Shown in pieces: positions 11,415-20,335 of a stretch of DNA of 64,000 nt (within the stretch, counting starts at the first letter, position 1; each line of letters opens with the position of its first letter). Below the pieces are notes generated by a model, which searched no databases, was not told the origin of the DNA, and worked only from the letters and a program-made list of their open reading frames with translations. The stretch comes from Caulobacter segnis (GTDB taxonomy: Bacteria; Pseudomonadota; Alphaproteobacteria; Caulobacterales; Caulobacteraceae), in NCBI RefSeq assembly GCF_029543125.1, contig NZ_JARQWW010000005.1:1-64000 (forward strand), written 5' to 3'. Position numbers and translations under genes: made by a program.

Positions 11415-12329
11415 GTGTCCGGGTCTGAGCAGCAGTCGGCTGAACAAGCCGCGATCCCCTCTCGGGCGAAACCGCCGAGGGACGAGCGGCCGTCTGCGCG
11501 GCGTGATCGGCGTGAGGAAACACCCGTCTGCGGGACAAGCGGCGGCTTCTGGGGGCTGACCGGCGACGACAAACGCAACCTGCTGATGGGTTGGCTGATC
11601 GCTGCGGCGATCATCTGGACCACCACCACGGTCAACGTCCTCTCCACCGTGGACGACCACAAGATCGACCTGATCTGGCCGGCGATCTGGGAATACACCA
11701 GCGCGGTCAGCAACATGATCGCCACCCTGGCGCCCTGGGCCGCCGTGCGCTGGTCGACGATGCGCGGCCGGACCTGGCCGCAACTGCTCGCGGTCCACGC
11801 GGTCGGGCTTCTGGCCTACTCGATCCCGCACGTGACCATGTTCGTCGCCATGCGCGAGGCGATCTACGCCGCACTCGGCCGTGACTACGAATTCGGCCCT
11901 TTGACGCGGTTCATCTACGAATTCCGCAAGGACATCATCGGCTACGCCATCCTGAGCGCGGTGTTCTGGGGCGTGATGCTTCTGCGCCGGCCGTCAGTTG
12001 CTGCGACATCGACCACGACTTTCGACATTCTCGACGGCTCGCGGCTGCTGCGCGTGGAGACCCGCGACATTCTCGCGGTCACCGCCGCCGGCAACTATGC
12101 CGAGTTCATCCTGGCGGACGGGCGTCGCCCCCTGATGCGCAGTTCGCTCGCCGCGCTGGAGGAGAAGCTCGGCTTCGTCCGCACACACCGCTCATGGCTG
12201 GTGAACCCGGCGCGCGTCACCGGCCTGCGCCCTGACGGCTCTGGCGACTACACCATCGAGATGGGCGCGGTGGAAGCTCCTCTCTCCCGCCGCTTCCCGG
12301 AAGCGACGGCGAAGCTGCGCGGCGGCTAG
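11415..12329 (+). CDS. Membrane-bound LytTR-domain transcriptional regulator
   Basis: Roughly the first 195 residues carry four hydrophobic helices (LLMGWLIAAAIIWTTTTVNVL, VSNMIATLAPWAAV, LLAVHAVGLLAYSIPHVTMFV, IIGYAILSAVFWGVMLL). The C-terminal 100 residues form a LytTR DNA-binding domain: LLRVETRDILAVTAAGNYAEFI, RSSLAALEEKLGFVRTHRSWLVNP, RVTGLRPDG. This membrane plus LytTR layout is frequent in Caulobacterales and Xanthomonadales. The start is uncertain: GTG at 11415 (used), GTG at 11391, or ATG at 11586, which would trim the long polar N terminus. It is divergent from the acyltransferase, with five bases between the two chosen start codons. Its stop overlaps astD by four bases. Confidence 0.85.
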   Translation: MSGSEQQSAEQAAIPSRAKPPRDERPSARRDRREETPVCGTSGGFWGLTGDDKRNLLMGWLIAAAIIWTTTTVNVLSTVDDHKIDLIWPAIWEYTSAVSNMIATLAPWAAVRWSTMRGRTWPQLLAVHAVGLLAYSIPHVTMFVAMREAIYAALGRDYEFGPLTRFIYEFRKDIIGYAILSAVFWGVMLLRRPSVAATSTTTFDILDGSRLLRVETRDILAVTAAGNYAEFILADGRRPLMRSSLAALEEKLGFVRTHRSWLVNPARVTGLRPDGSGDYTIEMGAVEAPLSRRFPEATAKLRGG

Positions 12330-13735
12330 GGCCGCAGACCCTTGATCTCCCCAACCACGTCGGCGACCTGAACCGCCTCGAAACTGGCCACCGGATAGGC
12401 GCAGTAGTCGGCGGCGTAGTAGGCGCTGGGGCGGTGATTGCCGGATGCGCCAAGGCCGCCGAAAGGCGCGGCCCCGGCCGCCCCGGTGGTCGGGCGGTTC
12501 CAATTGGCGACGCCAGCGCGGATGCGCTTCTGGAAATGCTCCCAGCGGGCCGGATCGTCGCTGATCAGCCCGGCGGAGAGGCCATAACGCGTGTCGTTGG
12601 CGTGATGCAGAGCTTCATCGAAGGTCGCCACACGGCGGACCTGCAGGATCGGCGCGAAGATCTCCTCGTCCGCGATCTCGACGCCCGTCACATCGACGAT
12701 GCTGGGCGCAATGAAGGCGTCGCTTCGCGCCTCCAGCTTTCCGGTGGCCCGAATGACCTCGCCGCCCATGCGGCTGGCGGCGGCCCGAGCGGCGTCAGCG
12801 GCGCGGGCGGAGATCAGCGGCCCCATGAACGGCTCGTCCGCATCGTCCCAGGCGCCGATGCGCAGGCGCTCGGTCAGGGCCAGAACAGCCTCCACCACCG
12901 CGTCCCCCGCCGCGCCTTGCGGCACGATCAGGCGGCGGGTGCAGGAGCAGCGCTGCCCCGTGGTGACGAAGGCGGACTGGATGACATGGCCGGCGACAGC
13001 CTCAGCATTCGCCGCGTCCCATACGACCAGCGGATTGTTGCCGCCCAGCTCCAGGGCCAGGATCACGTCCGGCCGGTCGGCGAACACCCGGCGGAAATGC
13101 GCGCCAGCTTTAGCGGAGCCGGTGAACAGCAGGCCGTCGATCTCCTGCTCGATCAGGGTCTGGCCCGTCTCGCGCCCGCCCTGGACCAGATTGACCACGC
13201 CCTCGGGCATGTCGGCGGCGTGCAGCGCCTCGACCAGCAGTTGCCCGGCCAGCGGCGTCTCCTCCGACGGCTTGAACACCACCGTGTCCCCGGCCAGCAG
13301 GGCCGGCACGATGTGGCCGTTGGGCAGGTGGCCGGGGAAGTTGAACGGGCCCAGCACCGCCATCACCCCATGCGGCCGGTGACGCAGCACCGCGCGGCCG
13401 AAGGGCATGGCGTTCTCGCGCTCCCCCGTCCGCTCGTCATAGGCGGTGATGGAGATGTCGACCTTGGCGAGCATGGAGCCCAGTTCGGCTTTGGTCTCCC
13501 ACAGGGCCTTGCCCGTCTCCCGCGACAGGGCCTCGGCGAAAGCGTCCTTGCGGGCTTCGAGCGCGGCCTTGTAGCGGCGCAGGGCGGCGATGCGCTCGGC
13601 GCGCGGCAGGTCCGCCCAGGGCTGGAACGCCTTGCGCGCCTTGGCGACGGCGGCGGCGACCTCCGCCGGTGAAGCTGCGGCGCCTTCCCAGACGACCGCC
13701 CCGGTCGCCGGATCAATGGACTGGAACGTGGTCAT
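12326..13735 (-). CDS. astD: Succinylglutamate-semialdehyde dehydrogenase
   Basis: Fourth enzyme of the arginine succinyltransferase (AST) pathway: oxidises N-succinylglutamate semialdehyde to N-succinylglutamate with NAD+. The 469-residue aldehyde dehydrogenase has GPFNFPGHLPNGHI, catalytic Glu in LALELGGNNPLVV and catalytic Cys in TTGQRCSCTRRL, followed by NRPTTGAAGAAPFGGLGASGNHRPSAYYAADYCAYPVA, which is typical of AstD. It follows astA with a four-base overlap, so the genes are coupled. Confidence 0.95.
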   Translation of the reverse strand: MTTFQSIDPATGAVVWEGAAASPAEVAAAVAKARKAFQPWADLPRAERIAALRRYKAALEARKDAFAEALSRETGKALWETKAELGSMLAKVDISITAYDERTGERENAMPFGRAVLRHRPHGVMAVLGPFNFPGHLPNGHIVPALLAGDTVVFKPSEETPLAGQLLVEALHAADMPEGVVNLVQGGRETGQTLIEQEIDGLLFTGSAKAGAHFRRVFADRPDVILALELGGNNPLVVWDAANAEAVAGHVIQSAFVTTGQRCSCTRRLIVPQGAAGDAVVEAVLALTERLRIGAWDDADEPFMGPLISARAADAARAAASRMGGEVIRATGKLEARSDAFIAPSIVDVTGVEIADEEIFAPILQVRRVATFDEALHHANDTRYGLSAGLISDDPARWEHFQKRIRAGVANWNRPTTGAAGAAPFGGLGASGNHRPSAYYAADYCAYPVASFEAVQVADVVGEIKGLRP

Positions 13736-14736
13736 GCCTTCACCCGCACATTGTCGCCTTGCCGCACGCCCAGGGCGTCCATAGCCTCTCGCGACAGAAC
13801 GGCCCGGCCGCCGTCGATCAGCACCGGCGCGCGCACCGCGCGGAAGCCGTCGATGCGGCTTGTGGAGATCAGCGCCTCTTCGCCGAAATCGTCGTCACCC
13901 GCGGCGGCCTTGAGCACCCTGGCCTCGCGCACCGTGCGGATGTCATCGCGCGGGGCGGAGACCGTCGGCCCGGCGTCGAACAGATCGACCAGCCCCTGGT
14001 AGCGGAAGCCCTCACGCTCCAGCATGGCCCTGGCCGCCTCGCCCTCCCGATGGACGCGGCCCACGGCTTCGCACGCGGCCCGGGGCAGCAGCTCGGTATA
14101 GATCGGATGCCTCGGCGAGAGGTCGAGGATGAACTGCCCGTTGGTGGAGGCGCTCATCAGGTCGGCCTGATCAAACGGCAGGCGGAAGAACCGCGCCGAC
14201 ACGTGGTCCCAGAACGGACACGCCCCATCCTCGTCGAACCAGCCGCGCAGTTCGGCCAGAACCATCTCGGCGAACTTCTGCGGCTCGGCGCCGATCAGCA
14301 TGTAGCGCGATTGCGCCAGCAGCCGCCCCGCCCCGCCCTTCCGCCGCTCCGGGCGCAGGAACAAGGAGCCGACCTCCGACCAGCCGGCGCACTCGTTCAC
14401 CAGCACCAGGGCCTTGTGGTCGAAACGCATCTCCAGCGTCGGCGACGATTGGGCCAGGGTCACGACCCGGAAGGAGAAGAACGGCCGCTTCAGGCCCACC
14501 GCCGCCTTCACCCCCGCAACCCCTTCCACCTGGCCGGTGTCGGTCTCCTCCAGCATCAGGGTGTACCAGGCCTCCACCGGGGCTACGCCGCCGTCGAAGC
14601 TGGCCTTGGACAGGTCCAGGCGCTCACGCAGGGTCGGTTCGTCCTCAGGCAGGCTGGTGAAGCCGCGCCCGGACAGCACGGCCAGCTCCATCAGGGACTC
14701 GTAGTCGGAAGGCCCGGCAGGCCGCACCACCAGCAT
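13732..14736 (-). CDS. astA: Arginine N-succinyltransferase
   Basis: First enzyme of the AST pathway: transfers succinate from succinyl-CoA to arginine. It has 334 residues, the family length. The recognisable opening is RPAGPSDYESLMELAVLSG followed by GFTSLPEDE. Later family blocks are SLFLRPERRKGGAGRLLAQSRYMLIG and FWDHVSARFFRLPFDQAD, where the Arg and Lys-rich loop contacts CoA. It lies between the M20 hydrolase (3 bp gap upstream) and astD (overlap). astB and astC are not in this window. Confidence 0.95.
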   Translation of the reverse strand: MLVVRPAGPSDYESLMELAVLSGRGFTSLPEDEPTLRERLDLSKASFDGGVAPVEAWYTLMLEETDTGQVEGVAGVKAAVGLKRPFFSFRVVTLAQSSPTLEMRFDHKALVLVNECAGWSEVGSLFLRPERRKGGAGRLLAQSRYMLIGAEPQKFAEMVLAELRGWFDEDGACPFWDHVSARFFRLPFDQADLMSASTNGQFILDLSPRHPIYTELLPRAACEAVGRVHREGEAARAMLEREGFRYQGLVDLFDAGPTVSAPRDDIRTVREARVLKAAAGDDDFGEEALISTSRIDGFRAVRAPVLIDGGRAVLSREAMDALGVRQGDNVRVKA

Positions 14737-14739
14737 CCG

Positions 14740-15990
14740 TCAAACTCCGTCGCGCATGGCCGCGCGGATGGCGGGGCCGTCGATCTCGCCTTGGGCGAGC
14801 TTCATCAGGATCAGGGCCGAAAGCTGCGCGCGCTCCACGAAGCTGTCGGGCCAGGCGAATTCGTTCTCGCTGTGGATGTCGCCGCCTCGCACCCCGAGCG
14901 TGTCCACATTGGGCAGGCCCGAGGCGAACAGGTTGTTGCCCTCGCACACTCCGCCGGACGGCTTCCAGGCGATCTCCTGGCCCAGCAGGGCGCCGGTCTC
15001 GCGCACGGCCTCGAACAAGCGCGACTGCGCGCCGTTCATTGGCTTGGCCGGACGCGTGAAACCGCCGTGCAGGTGAACATGCAGGCCATCACCCTCTCCG
15101 GCCTTCAAAGCCTCGCCGATGGCGGCCTCCGCCCAGGCGCCGGCCTCGGCGTCGGGGAAGCGGACGTTGAAGCGGACCACCGCCACGTCCGGCACCATGT
15201 TCAGGGGCGAACCGCCGTCGATCTTGGCGACATTGACCGTCACGCCGTCACGCTCGCCGTTCAGGGCGTCCAGCGCCCCGGCGATGCGGGCCGCGGCGGT
15301 GATGGCGTTGCGGCCCAGGGCGAAGTCACGCCCGGCATGGGCGGCGCGCCCATGGATGACCACGTGGAAATTGCCCGAGCCCTTCCGTGCTCCCGCCAGA
15401 GCGCCATCGGACATGGCCGGCTCATAGGTCATGCCCACGTGCCCGAGCGCCGCGAACTCGGCTAGGACGGGAGCCGAAGCCAGTGAGCCGATCTCTTCAT
15501 CCGGCGACAGCAGGACGCGGTAACCCAGGTTGGGGGCGGCGGGATGGGCCTCCAAGGCCTCAAGCGCGGCCAGCATGACGCTGATGCCGCCCTTCATGTC
15601 GGCGATGCCGGGGCCATGCAGGGCGCCGTCCGGTCGCGTGGCGACCGTCTGGAACGGCGAGCCTTCCGGATAGACGGTGTCGTAGTGGCCGGTGAGGATC
15701 ACCTGCACCGGCGCCTCCGGCCGCACGATCACGGCGATGGCGGCGGGATGACCCTGTTGGCGCAATCCGCCGTCAGCGCCGACATCCGACGACGCGGCCA
15801 AGGGTATGTCCACGGGAGCGGTGGGCAGAGCCGAGAAGGCGTCCATCAACAACGCCCTCTGCCGCTCCAGTCCGCTCAGATGCCGACTGCCGGAATTGAT
15901 GGCGCACCACTCCACCGCGCGGCCGACGATCTCGCGGCCTCGGTCGGCGATGGAATCCAGAACGCGCTGTTCGTCGGACGACAAACGCAT
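14740..15990 (-). CDS. M20-family metallohydrolase in the ast operon
   Basis: A 416-residue di-zinc hydrolase of the M20 peptidase family, close to the carboxypeptidase G2/acetylornithine deacetylase type. Zinc and catalytic motifs are present: LTGHYDTVYPEGS (HxD), GIADMKGGIS (bridging Asp), SPDEEIGS (Glu-Glu), and GVCEGNNLFASGLP near the C terminus for the last ligands. The dimerisation domain lies in the middle. It is the first gene of the operon with astA and astD. Since M20 enzymes remove acyl groups from amino acids or release glutamate, it may hydrolyse N-succinylglutamate in place of AstE; this is inference. Confidence 0.88.
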   Translation of the reverse strand: MRLSSDEQRVLDSIADRGREIVGRAVEWCAINSGSRHLSGLERQRALLMDAFSALPTAPVDIPLAASSDVGADGGLRQQGHPAAIAVIVRPEAPVQVILTGHYDTVYPEGSPFQTVATRPDGALHGPGIADMKGGISVMLAALEALEAHPAAPNLGYRVLLSPDEEIGSLASAPVLAEFAALGHVGMTYEPAMSDGALAGARKGSGNFHVVIHGRAAHAGRDFALGRNAITAAARIAGALDALNGERDGVTVNVAKIDGGSPLNMVPDVAVVRFNVRFPDAEAGAWAEAAIGEALKAGEGDGLHVHLHGGFTRPAKPMNGAQSRLFEAVRETGALLGQEIAWKPSGGVCEGNNLFASGLPNVDTLGVRGGDIHSENEFAWPDSFVERAQLSALILMKLAQGEIDGPAIRAAMRDGV

Positions 15991-16147
15991 GCGGAACCTT
16001 GCAACGCCATTGCCGCGGACCAGGTCGACGCGTGTTGCACAAGGCGACGCCCGGAATGGCGCAAGACGAAACGTCGCCGACTCGTGAACCCTAGCCTGCC
16101 CCGAACGGGCGGTCGACCCCGCGCCAGCGCGCAGCCGCTGTGCGAAA

Positions 16148-19100
16148 TCAGTAGTCCTTGCGCCAGCGGACCGAGAGCCTGTTGTCGCCTTGGCTGCTGA
16201 GACGCGAGACCAGCGCCAGCGCCCGGCGGACCCGCCATTCCACCTGCGCCGCCGGACCGTCGCGGCCGCCGCCGATCAGCTCCAGATAGACGTCGTCGGT
16301 GATGTACTTGCCGCCCGCCACGGTCATGCCCGCCGCGTCCCCGGCGAAGGACAGCCGGTCCAGACCCGCCAGATTGCGCAAGCCGCCGATGACGTCGAAG
16401 CCGCCCCCGCCAGAAAGGGCCGCCAGGGCCGAAGCCAACTGAGCGGCTTCCAACGGCGACAGCTGCGAAGCCGAGGCGCCGAACAGAACCTGCGACAGCA
16501 CCTCATCGTTCGGCAGCTCGGGCGTGGACGTCAGTGTGATCTCCGGCTTTGCGGCCGTGCCCAGGATGCGGACCACCGCCGTCAGGGTCGGATCCTCGCG
16601 CGTCGCCGACAGGTCGAGCCGGATGCGCTCGGGCGAGTTGGCCAGATAGACAACCCCGCGCGTGTCGAACTCGAACCGCTTGCCGGCGAAGTCGTAGTCG
16701 CCGCGCACCACGCGCGCCGTCCCCGTCAGGTCCGGCCGGTTGCTGAAGCCGCCGATGTGAGCGTCCAGAGACAGCTCCACGTCGAGACCACGGCCACGCA
16801 CGAACACACGCCTCGGCGCCTTCAAGGTCACGTCGAGCGCGAAGCCCGGCGCGCTGCGCCGCACCTGCAGATCACGGCTGTCGGCGCGCGGCTTGTTGCG
16901 TTCCACCACCTCGATCGTCGGCACGCTGGGCGGGGTCACCGTGTCGGCGGAGATCTCACCCTCATCAATGGTCAGGGCGCCCGCCAGGCGCACCTTGCCG
17001 TCCGCGCCGCGCTCCACCGTCGCCTCGCCGCTGGCGGTGGCGGTGGCCAAGTCATTGTCGATCAGGCGGAAGCGCTTCAACGCCAGGCGGAAGCTGGACG
17101 CCGCATCGCGCCGCAGGTCGAGGCGTCCGCCGCCCGAGATGGAGCCCCCGCGTCCGTCCGCCGCCGAGGCCTCGCTGACGTCGATGGCGTTGTCGGCCAG
17201 ATTGGCCCTCAAGGTCACGTTCTGCAGCTTCAGCCCGGTGGGGCCGTCGTCGAAGGCGCCGCCGGTCATGGCCGCGTCGCCCACCAGGCGCGGATCAGCC
17301 AGGGTCCCGCCCAACGTGCCCTTCACATCCACCTTGCCGGCCACGGTCCGCTCTCCGCCGATCAGCAGATCCCACAGGGACTTGATCTCGCCCTGGGCGG
17401 CGAAGTTGCCACGCACGGGCTTTTGACGGTTCACCGCCAGACGCAGCGGCTTGGCCGAAGCGTCCACGGGCAGGACCAGTTCGGCGTTCGAACGCAGACC
17501 TTGCTGGTTCGCGGCGGCGGCCTGAACCACGAGTTGGTCCCCGCGCAGGTTGGCCTTCACCTGGCCGTCTATGCCGACGCGCGCTGGCGCCCCGCGCTGG
17601 CGGGCGCCGCGCAGATTGGCGTCCACATCGCCGCTGAGATTGTCGCCCTGCCCCTGCAGGAAGACGCGCGCGTCCACCTCTCCGGCCAGATCTTCGTTGA
17701 GCGTGCCGAGGCTGACGGAGGTCAGCACCGCCTTCAGCTCCGCGCCGGCGTCGGACAAGGTCCCGTCGACATCGGCGCGGCCGCCGCCCACGGACAGGCG
17801 CAGACGCGCCGTCTGGCGCGGTCCGCCGAAGCGGAACTGCGCGGTCTCCAAGGTTCGGACCTCGCCCCGCCCCAAGCGGCCGCCGCCGTCGAACGCCAGG
17901 CCGTAGCCGTCCTGAATCTCCGAGAAAACGCCGGAGCCGTTGATGGTCCAGCGGCCTGGCCGCGCGTCGCCATTGGCCACAACGGTGAAGGGCAGCCGCT
18001 CCAGCGGTCCGTCCGCCTGAATCTCGGCACGACGCAGCCATACGTCCGAACCCTTGGGCACGGCGTTGTCAGCCTTGAGGTTGAGCTTGGCCCGCGCCCC
18101 ACCGGCGCTGTCCGTGACGAGGGCCGTGCCGCTGATCGTCCCTTCCTGGAGCAGAGCCCCGGGACCAATCGCGACGGTCAGGTCCGCAGAGGCTGGCATG
18201 CCGCTGCGAAGAGACAAGGCGCCCTGGGCCTTCACCCCGGCCGCGTCGGCGTCGAGACCACTGAACTCCATGCCTCCTGGCGCGAAGCTGAAGTTCGACT
18301 TCGCTCGCGCGGGCCCATACTCGCTGTTCGCCGTGATCGCTATCGCGCCGTCAGTGTCGTTGGCGCCGCGGGCGAAGGTCAGGACCACCCGTGCCTCAGT
18401 CAGCTTCAGACGGGGAAGGTCGATGCTCTCGAAGTCCGCCGTCAGGTCCGCCTTGGGCTGCGACAGGCTGCCGGTGATGGCCCCGGCGCCCTTGGCCTTG
18501 CCGGCAAGCTCCAACGGCCCGACGCGGAAGGGACCGTTCGCCCCCCAATCGAGCTTGAGCTGCAGCGCGCCCGCTGGGCCGATCAGACCGCCGGCCGAGG
18601 CGTTGGCCGCCACGCCGGTCAGCTTGGATTCACCCACGGCCACGCGGCCGCCGGAGTAGCTGCCCTTCATGGTGAAACGCGGATCGGCTCCCAGCAGGCG
18701 GTCGAGCTCGCCAAAGCCGGCGGCGAAGTCCGCGCCTTTTGCGTCGACGGTGAAGACCCACGGCTTGCCGCCCGAGGCTTGCGACGCCGACCACTTGGCG
18801 TTCACCCGGCCAGAGGCGTTAGGGCGCGCAGCCGCAAGGTTGGTCACCTCGGCGTCGCCCTTGAACGACAGGCCGCCCAGCAGGCTGCGCTGCCCCTCGC
18901 CGTCCACCTTGATCCCCGCCCCGTCGATCCGCACGCGGCGAATCAACAGGCGGCCGTCGGCCAGACGCGCGCCCTCGAACTTGGCGGTCGGACGAGCCCC
19001 CATCAGCGTCGGGATAAGACCGGCTCCCCTACCGCCGGAGCCCTTCAGATCGGCATCGACCGTGAACTCGCCACGCTCGCGCGCCAGGGACAACGGCCCC

Positions 19101-20335
19101 TCGATGCGCGCCAGTGTCAGGCCCAGCAGCGAACCGCCCTCGGCCACGGCGTCGCCGTCCAGCGACCAGGCCTTGGTGTCGCCTCGCAGCCGTCCGACAT
19201 AGCGCGTGCGGCCCAGCTCCGGCGCTGGCGTGATGCGCGACATGTCCTGGACATCCAGATTGACCTCGACGCCGTCGCGGTCGGTCATGCGCTTGCCGAT
19301 ATCCGCGCCGCCGTTCAGCGACAGGCGCAGGTTCTCCGCCTCCAGCCGGCCGTCCAGATCATAGAAACCGTCGGCGGCCTTGCGCCCGGCGATGGCGAAG
19401 GAAGCGGTCGGTCCGAACATGCGGACCACCTGGCCCAGCAAACGCGAAGACGACAGCACCGCCCGCCCCTCGGCGCGGCCGCCCTGCGGATTCCACGCGC
19501 CTTGGGCGGATAGCGGCGTCTCGTTCCCGGACCGCGCGACCACGTCGAAGCGGCCCTGGCGCATGGCGCCGCTGGCCTTGGCGTCCAGGAAGAAGGCCCG
19601 ATCCGCCGGCAGCCCCAGAGCCCCGGCGATGGCGCCGCCGGCGGATTCATTCGCCTGGGCGTCCACCAGAAGGGTGTCCTTGGCGCCGAGATCGAAACGC
19701 GCCCTCAGGAAATCACCCTGGTGAAGCTGGCTGCGCGCCTGGATAGAGCCCCGGCGGTCGCCCGCGCGCTCGATCTCAAGATCCCCCGAAACGTCATAGA
19801 GGCCCCGCGTCTGACTGAAGGCCGGCAGGGTCTCCAACCGGAAAGCGAGAGAGTCGATGTCGAAGGACACCGGCAGGCCCTTGCTGGGCTGGCCGCTCTT
19901 GGGGCTCAGGGTCGGGCGACGGATGACCGTGACCTGCTCCGCCGTGATCCGCTCGGCCTTGAACCGCCGCACGAACAGGGCGGGATAGGTCCAGTCGACG
20001 CCGACATTGCGCGCCTCCAGCCACGGCCCCTTGTCATCGACGATGGCGAGCCGGCGGACCGTGAAGCTTTTCCAGATATCCCCCTGAAGTCCCTCGATCT
20101 TCAGGCGACCGACGCGGCCAAGCTTCAGGCCGTTGGCGCGCGCCTCGATGAACATGCGGCCGGGTTCGCTGACCACACCGTAGCGCACGACAAGGCTGGC
20201 CGTGGCGGCCAGGACCACGACCACGACGGCGACGACCATCGCCCAGAAGGCCGGGCTGCGGCCGACCTTCTTCGCGGCCTCCACGACCTCGGCGACGACT
20301 TCCTCGGACGGCGGTGTGGGCGGTGCGTCGGTCAA
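16148..20335 (-). CDS. tamB: Translocation and assembly module subunit TamB
   Basis: Very large periplasm-spanning protein, 1395 residues, anchored by one N-terminal inner-membrane helix (about 31-52). The body is a long series of beta-rich repeats forming a hydrophobic groove of the AsmA/VPS13-like kind. The DUF490/TamB domain is at the C terminus, with GTARVVRGDYDFAGKRFEFD and SPERIRLDLSATRED followed by the terminal KYITDDVYLELIGG. TamB works with TamA in outer-membrane protein insertion and phospholipid transport to the outer membrane. Its ATG overlaps the tamA stop by four bases. Confidence 0.95.
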   Translation of the reverse strand: MTDAPPTPPSEEVVAEVVEAAKKVGRSPAFWAMVVAVVVVVLAATASLVVRYGVVSEPGRMFIEARANGLKLGRVGRLKIEGLQGDIWKSFTVRRLAIVDDKGPWLEARNVGVDWTYPALFVRRFKAERITAEQVTVIRRPTLSPKSGQPSKGLPVSFDIDSLAFRLETLPAFSQTRGLYDVSGDLEIERAGDRRGSIQARSQLHQGDFLRARFDLGAKDTLLVDAQANESAGGAIAGALGLPADRAFFLDAKASGAMRQGRFDVVARSGNETPLSAQGAWNPQGGRAEGRAVLSSSRLLGQVVRMFGPTASFAIAGRKAADGFYDLDGRLEAENLRLSLNGGADIGKRMTDRDGVEVNLDVQDMSRITPAPELGRTRYVGRLRGDTKAWSLDGDAVAEGGSLLGLTLARIEGPLSLARERGEFTVDADLKGSGGRGAGLIPTLMGARPTAKFEGARLADGRLLIRRVRIDGAGIKVDGEGQRSLLGGLSFKGDAEVTNLAAARPNASGRVNAKWSASQASGGKPWVFTVDAKGADFAAGFGELDRLLGADPRFTMKGSYSGGRVAVGESKLTGVAANASAGGLIGPAGALQLKLDWGANGPFRVGPLELAGKAKGAGAITGSLSQPKADLTADFESIDLPRLKLTEARVVLTFARGANDTDGAIAITANSEYGPARAKSNFSFAPGGMEFSGLDADAAGVKAQGALSLRSGMPASADLTVAIGPGALLQEGTISGTALVTDSAGGARAKLNLKADNAVPKGSDVWLRRAEIQADGPLERLPFTVVANGDARPGRWTINGSGVFSEIQDGYGLAFDGGGRLGRGEVRTLETAQFRFGGPRQTARLRLSVGGGRADVDGTLSDAGAELKAVLTSVSLGTLNEDLAGEVDARVFLQGQGDNLSGDVDANLRGARQRGAPARVGIDGQVKANLRGDQLVVQAAAANQQGLRSNAELVLPVDASAKPLRLAVNRQKPVRGNFAAQGEIKSLWDLLIGGERTVAGKVDVKGTLGGTLADPRLVGDAAMTGGAFDDGPTGLKLQNVTLRANLADNAIDVSEASAADGRGGSISGGGRLDLRRDAASSFRLALKRFRLIDNDLATATASGEATVERGADGKVRLAGALTIDEGEISADTVTPPSVPTIEVVERNKPRADSRDLQVRRSAPGFALDVTLKAPRRVFVRGRGLDVELSLDAHIGGFSNRPDLTGTARVVRGDYDFAGKRFEFDTRGVVYLANSPERIRLDLSATREDPTLTAVVRILGTAAKPEITLTSTPELPNDEVLSQVLFGASASQLSPLEAAQLASALAALSGGGGFDVIGGLRNLAGLDRLSFAGDAAGMTVAGGKYITDDVYLELIGGGRDGPAAQVEWRVRRALALVSRLSSQGDNRLSVRWRKDY

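Noticed and set aside
16190..19513. Open frame of about 1100 codons on the plus strand opposite tamB
   Set aside because: Shadow of tamB; low-complexity translation with no domain, while tamB has a membrane anchor and a DUF490 end.
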